From assembly GCA_964422155.1 (NCBI GenBank), contig CAYQZZ010000008.1, forward strand, positions 1 to 50,926: a stretch of DNA of 50,926 bases. Direction: 5' to 3'. The translations under genes and the position numbers were made by a program. Of this stretch, positions 49,653 to 50,926 are shown one piece after another. Position 1 is the first letter of the stretch. The number at the start of each line of letters is the position of its first letter. The notes under the pieces are model-generated. The model saw only the letters and a program-made list of their open reading frames with translations, was not told the DNA's origin and ran no database searches. This stretch comes from JBGPRB01 sp964422155. Lineage in GTDB: Bacteria; Chloroflexota; Dehalococcoidia; Dehalococcoidales; RBG-16-60-22.

Positions 49653-50105
49653 CTATAATCCTAACTTTTTTTCATCAATTCCATATTTCTTTAGCATGGA
49701 ATCAGTCTTATTCTTATGTCTACAAATAAAGTCTCTTGGTGACAATGGCTCTATCGGCTCTACTGGTTGTTCACCTAGGGGTGGAGGTGGTGCAGGGGAA
49801 GGTTTCTCCTTCTCTATCTCATAGCCTACTACCTCTTTATCTTTTACAGAAATCCAGAGTTTGAATAGACGTTCGATATAGACCACATCAACATCATAAA
49901 TTAAGGCATCAGATGAACGTTTGGGTTCACCAGTGCGTACTCGCTGACATGTTTTCAGCTTTCCCTCTACTTGATGAATTATAACTCCCTCGGTGGAATA
50001 CAGCTGAATCCCATAAAACTCTGTAACTTCTCCATTCCACTCCTTTTTGGCGAAGCCTCTTGCTATTCGCTTAACTTCATCAAGTAGTAAACTCTCCTCT
50101 GGCAT
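49653..50105 (-). CDS. Unrecognised gene inside the atp cluster
   Basis: Protein of 150 residues between atpA and atpG. Residues 1-100 are mixed alpha/beta (RIARGFAKKEWNGEVTEFYG, DVDVVYIERLFKLWISVKD). A proline-rich linker follows (SPAPPPPLGEQPVEPIEPL), then a basic helix with DFICRHKNKTDSMLKKYG. No membrane segment or zinc motif. Gaps are small: 18 bp to atpA and 6 bp to atpG, so it is in the operon. Slightly more AT-rich than atpA. It is not a normal F1 or F0 subunit; a lineage-specific ATP synthase factor is possible. Confidence 0.65.
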   Translation of the reverse strand: MPEESLLLDEVKRIARGFAKKEWNGEVTEFYGIQLYSTEGVIIHQVEGKLKTCQRVRTGEPKRSSDALIYDVDVVYIERLFKLWISVKDKEVVGYEIEKEKPSPAPPPPLGEQPVEPIEPLSPRDFICRHKNKTDSMLKKYGIDEKKLGL

Positions 50106-50123
50106 CTCCCTCTTCCCTCTATA

Positions 50124-50926
50124 TTATTTCGCCACAAACCCCTGCTTGAACTCGGTGATAGCTTTTTTCAGGGTCTCTTCGCTTTCTTTGTTGAGAGCTT
50201 TGGTGGTAGCTATATCTTTACCAAGTTTAACATAGCTGCTTTCCACGAACCGGTAGAAGTCAGCTTCGAAGGTAATGATTTTATCCATAGGTATATCGTC
50301 CATGTAACCGTTGATAACGGTATAGAGAATCATGACCTGTTTTTCCAGAGATACGGGGACATACTGGCTCTGCTTCAAGACTTCCTGGATGCGCTGGCCG
50401 CGTTCGAGCTGCGAGCGGGTCGCCTTATCAAGCTCGGCGGTGCCGAACTGGGCGAAGGCCGCCACCTCGCGGTACTGGCCCATGTCCAGCTTGAGCCGTC
50501 CAGCCACCTGCTTCATGGCCGATGTCTGTGCCTTGCTGCCCACGCGGGACACCGAGATGCCCACGTTCAGGGCAGGCTTGATACCGGCGTTAAATAAGTC
50601 CGACTCCAGGTAAAGCTGGCCATCGGTAATGGAAATAACGTTGGTGGGGATATAGGCGGAGACGTCACCCGCCTGCGTTTCGATGATGGGCAGAGCCGTC
50701 AGCGAGCCGCCGCCGTACTCTTTATCATATTTCGCCGCCCTTTCCAGCAGGCGGCTGTGCAGGTAAAAAACGTCGCCGGGATATGCTTCACGACCGGGCG
50801 GTCGGCGCAGCAACAGGGAAAGCTGGCGGTAAGCCCAGGCATGCTTGGAAAGGTCGTCATAGATAATCAGGACGTCTTTGCCCTGCTCCATGAACTCCTC
50901 GCCCATAGCGCAGCCGGCATAGGGCG
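50124..50926 (-). CDS. atpA: ATP synthase alpha subunit, partial at window edge
   Basis: The C-terminal part of F1 alpha; the frame runs off the window end, so the first half (with the P-loop) is missing. Seen: APYAGCAMGEEFM, DLSKHAWAYRQLSLLLRRPPGREAYPGD, the VGISVSRVGSKAQTSAMK stretch with the regulatory Arg, and a normal C-terminal helical domain. The apparent Met near 50906 is internal, not the start. Confidence 0.97.
   Translation of the reverse strand, partial: PYAGCAMGEEFMEQGKDVLIIYDDLSKHAWAYRQLSLLLRRPPGREAYPGDVFYLHSRLLERAAKYDKEYGGGSLTALPIIETQAGDVSAYIPTNVISITDGQLYLESDLFNAGIKPALNVGISVSRVGSKAQTSAMKQVAGRLKLDMGQYREVAAFAQFGTAELDKATRSQLERGQRIQEVLKQSQYVPVSLEKQVMILYTVINGYMDDIPMDKIITFEADFYRFVESSYVKLGKDIATTKALNKESEETLKKAITEFKQGFVAK

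Overview
The window looks like a contig from an uncultured, monoderm-type bacterium of the Chloroflexota, most plausibly class Dehalococcoidia. This is inference from protein style, from type IV pilus genes that lack an outer-membrane secretin, and from the many short palindromic repeats ending in GTCATT/AATGAC; no rRNA or other taxonomic marker was tested. It is mostly a housekeeping chromosome region with several inserted accessory pieces.

Layout. 1-5.2 kb is an integrative element or stack of elements. It holds a zinc-ribbon, sigma-like protein, a minus-strand cassette (excisionase-like HTH, RHH/zinc protein, short tyrosine recombinase with a zinc-ribbon insert, winged-helix-like protein) that ends at a tRNA 3'-half remnant, and a divergent plus-strand pair with a second, full-length integrase stopping 80 bp before tRNA-Ser(UGA). 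5.2-9.2 kb carries tandem repeats, a Ca2+/H+ antiporter, a hicAB toxin-antitoxin pair boxed in by an 86-bp duplication of the antiporter 3' end, and a solo peptide-binding lipoprotein. 9.2-17 kb has a MITE with perfect ends and target duplication, small regulators, radC, an operon of endonuclease V, prfB (with the RF2 programmed frameshift) and a membrane/secreted metallopeptidase, an SDR enzyme and a RimI-like acetyltransferase.

17-29.3 kb is one long minus-strand type IV pilus locus: a small MerR-type regulator, major pilin, a hybrid histidine kinase with about 400 residues of repeated coiled coil, a CpaE/TadZ-like protein with degenerate receiver and Walker sites, PilB, PilC, two minor pilins, a PilX-like protein carrying two tandem lectin-like domains, PilO, and a PilM-PilN fusion. 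A GAF/HD-GYP c-di-GMP phosphodiesterase is divergent from it. PilT, PilQ and prepilin peptidase are not in the window.

31-39.2 kb holds yebC-ruvC-ruvA, a PPC-domain protein, an AT-rich insertion with a beta-class DNA methyltransferase and a candidate partner nuclease, small membrane proteins (one tandem pair), a 1-Cys peroxiredoxin, uvrB and a small basic overlapping gene. 39.2-43.5 kb has a DctPQM TRAP transporter and a DegV protein. 43.6-45.3 kb is a second AT-rich defence-like insertion: an EVE-domain/PD-(D/E)XK fusion plus a PmeII-type restriction endonuclease. 45.3-50.9 kb returns to core genes: rpsP-khpA and the F-type ATP synthase genes atpA (partial), atpG, atpD and atpC, with an unrecognised gene between atpA and atpG and a repeat cluster between atpG and atpD.

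The most interesting parts are the pilus locus with its unusual signalling proteins and adhesin-like subunit, the two separate restriction-like islands, the hicAB/antiporter duplication, and the shared-end repeat families.
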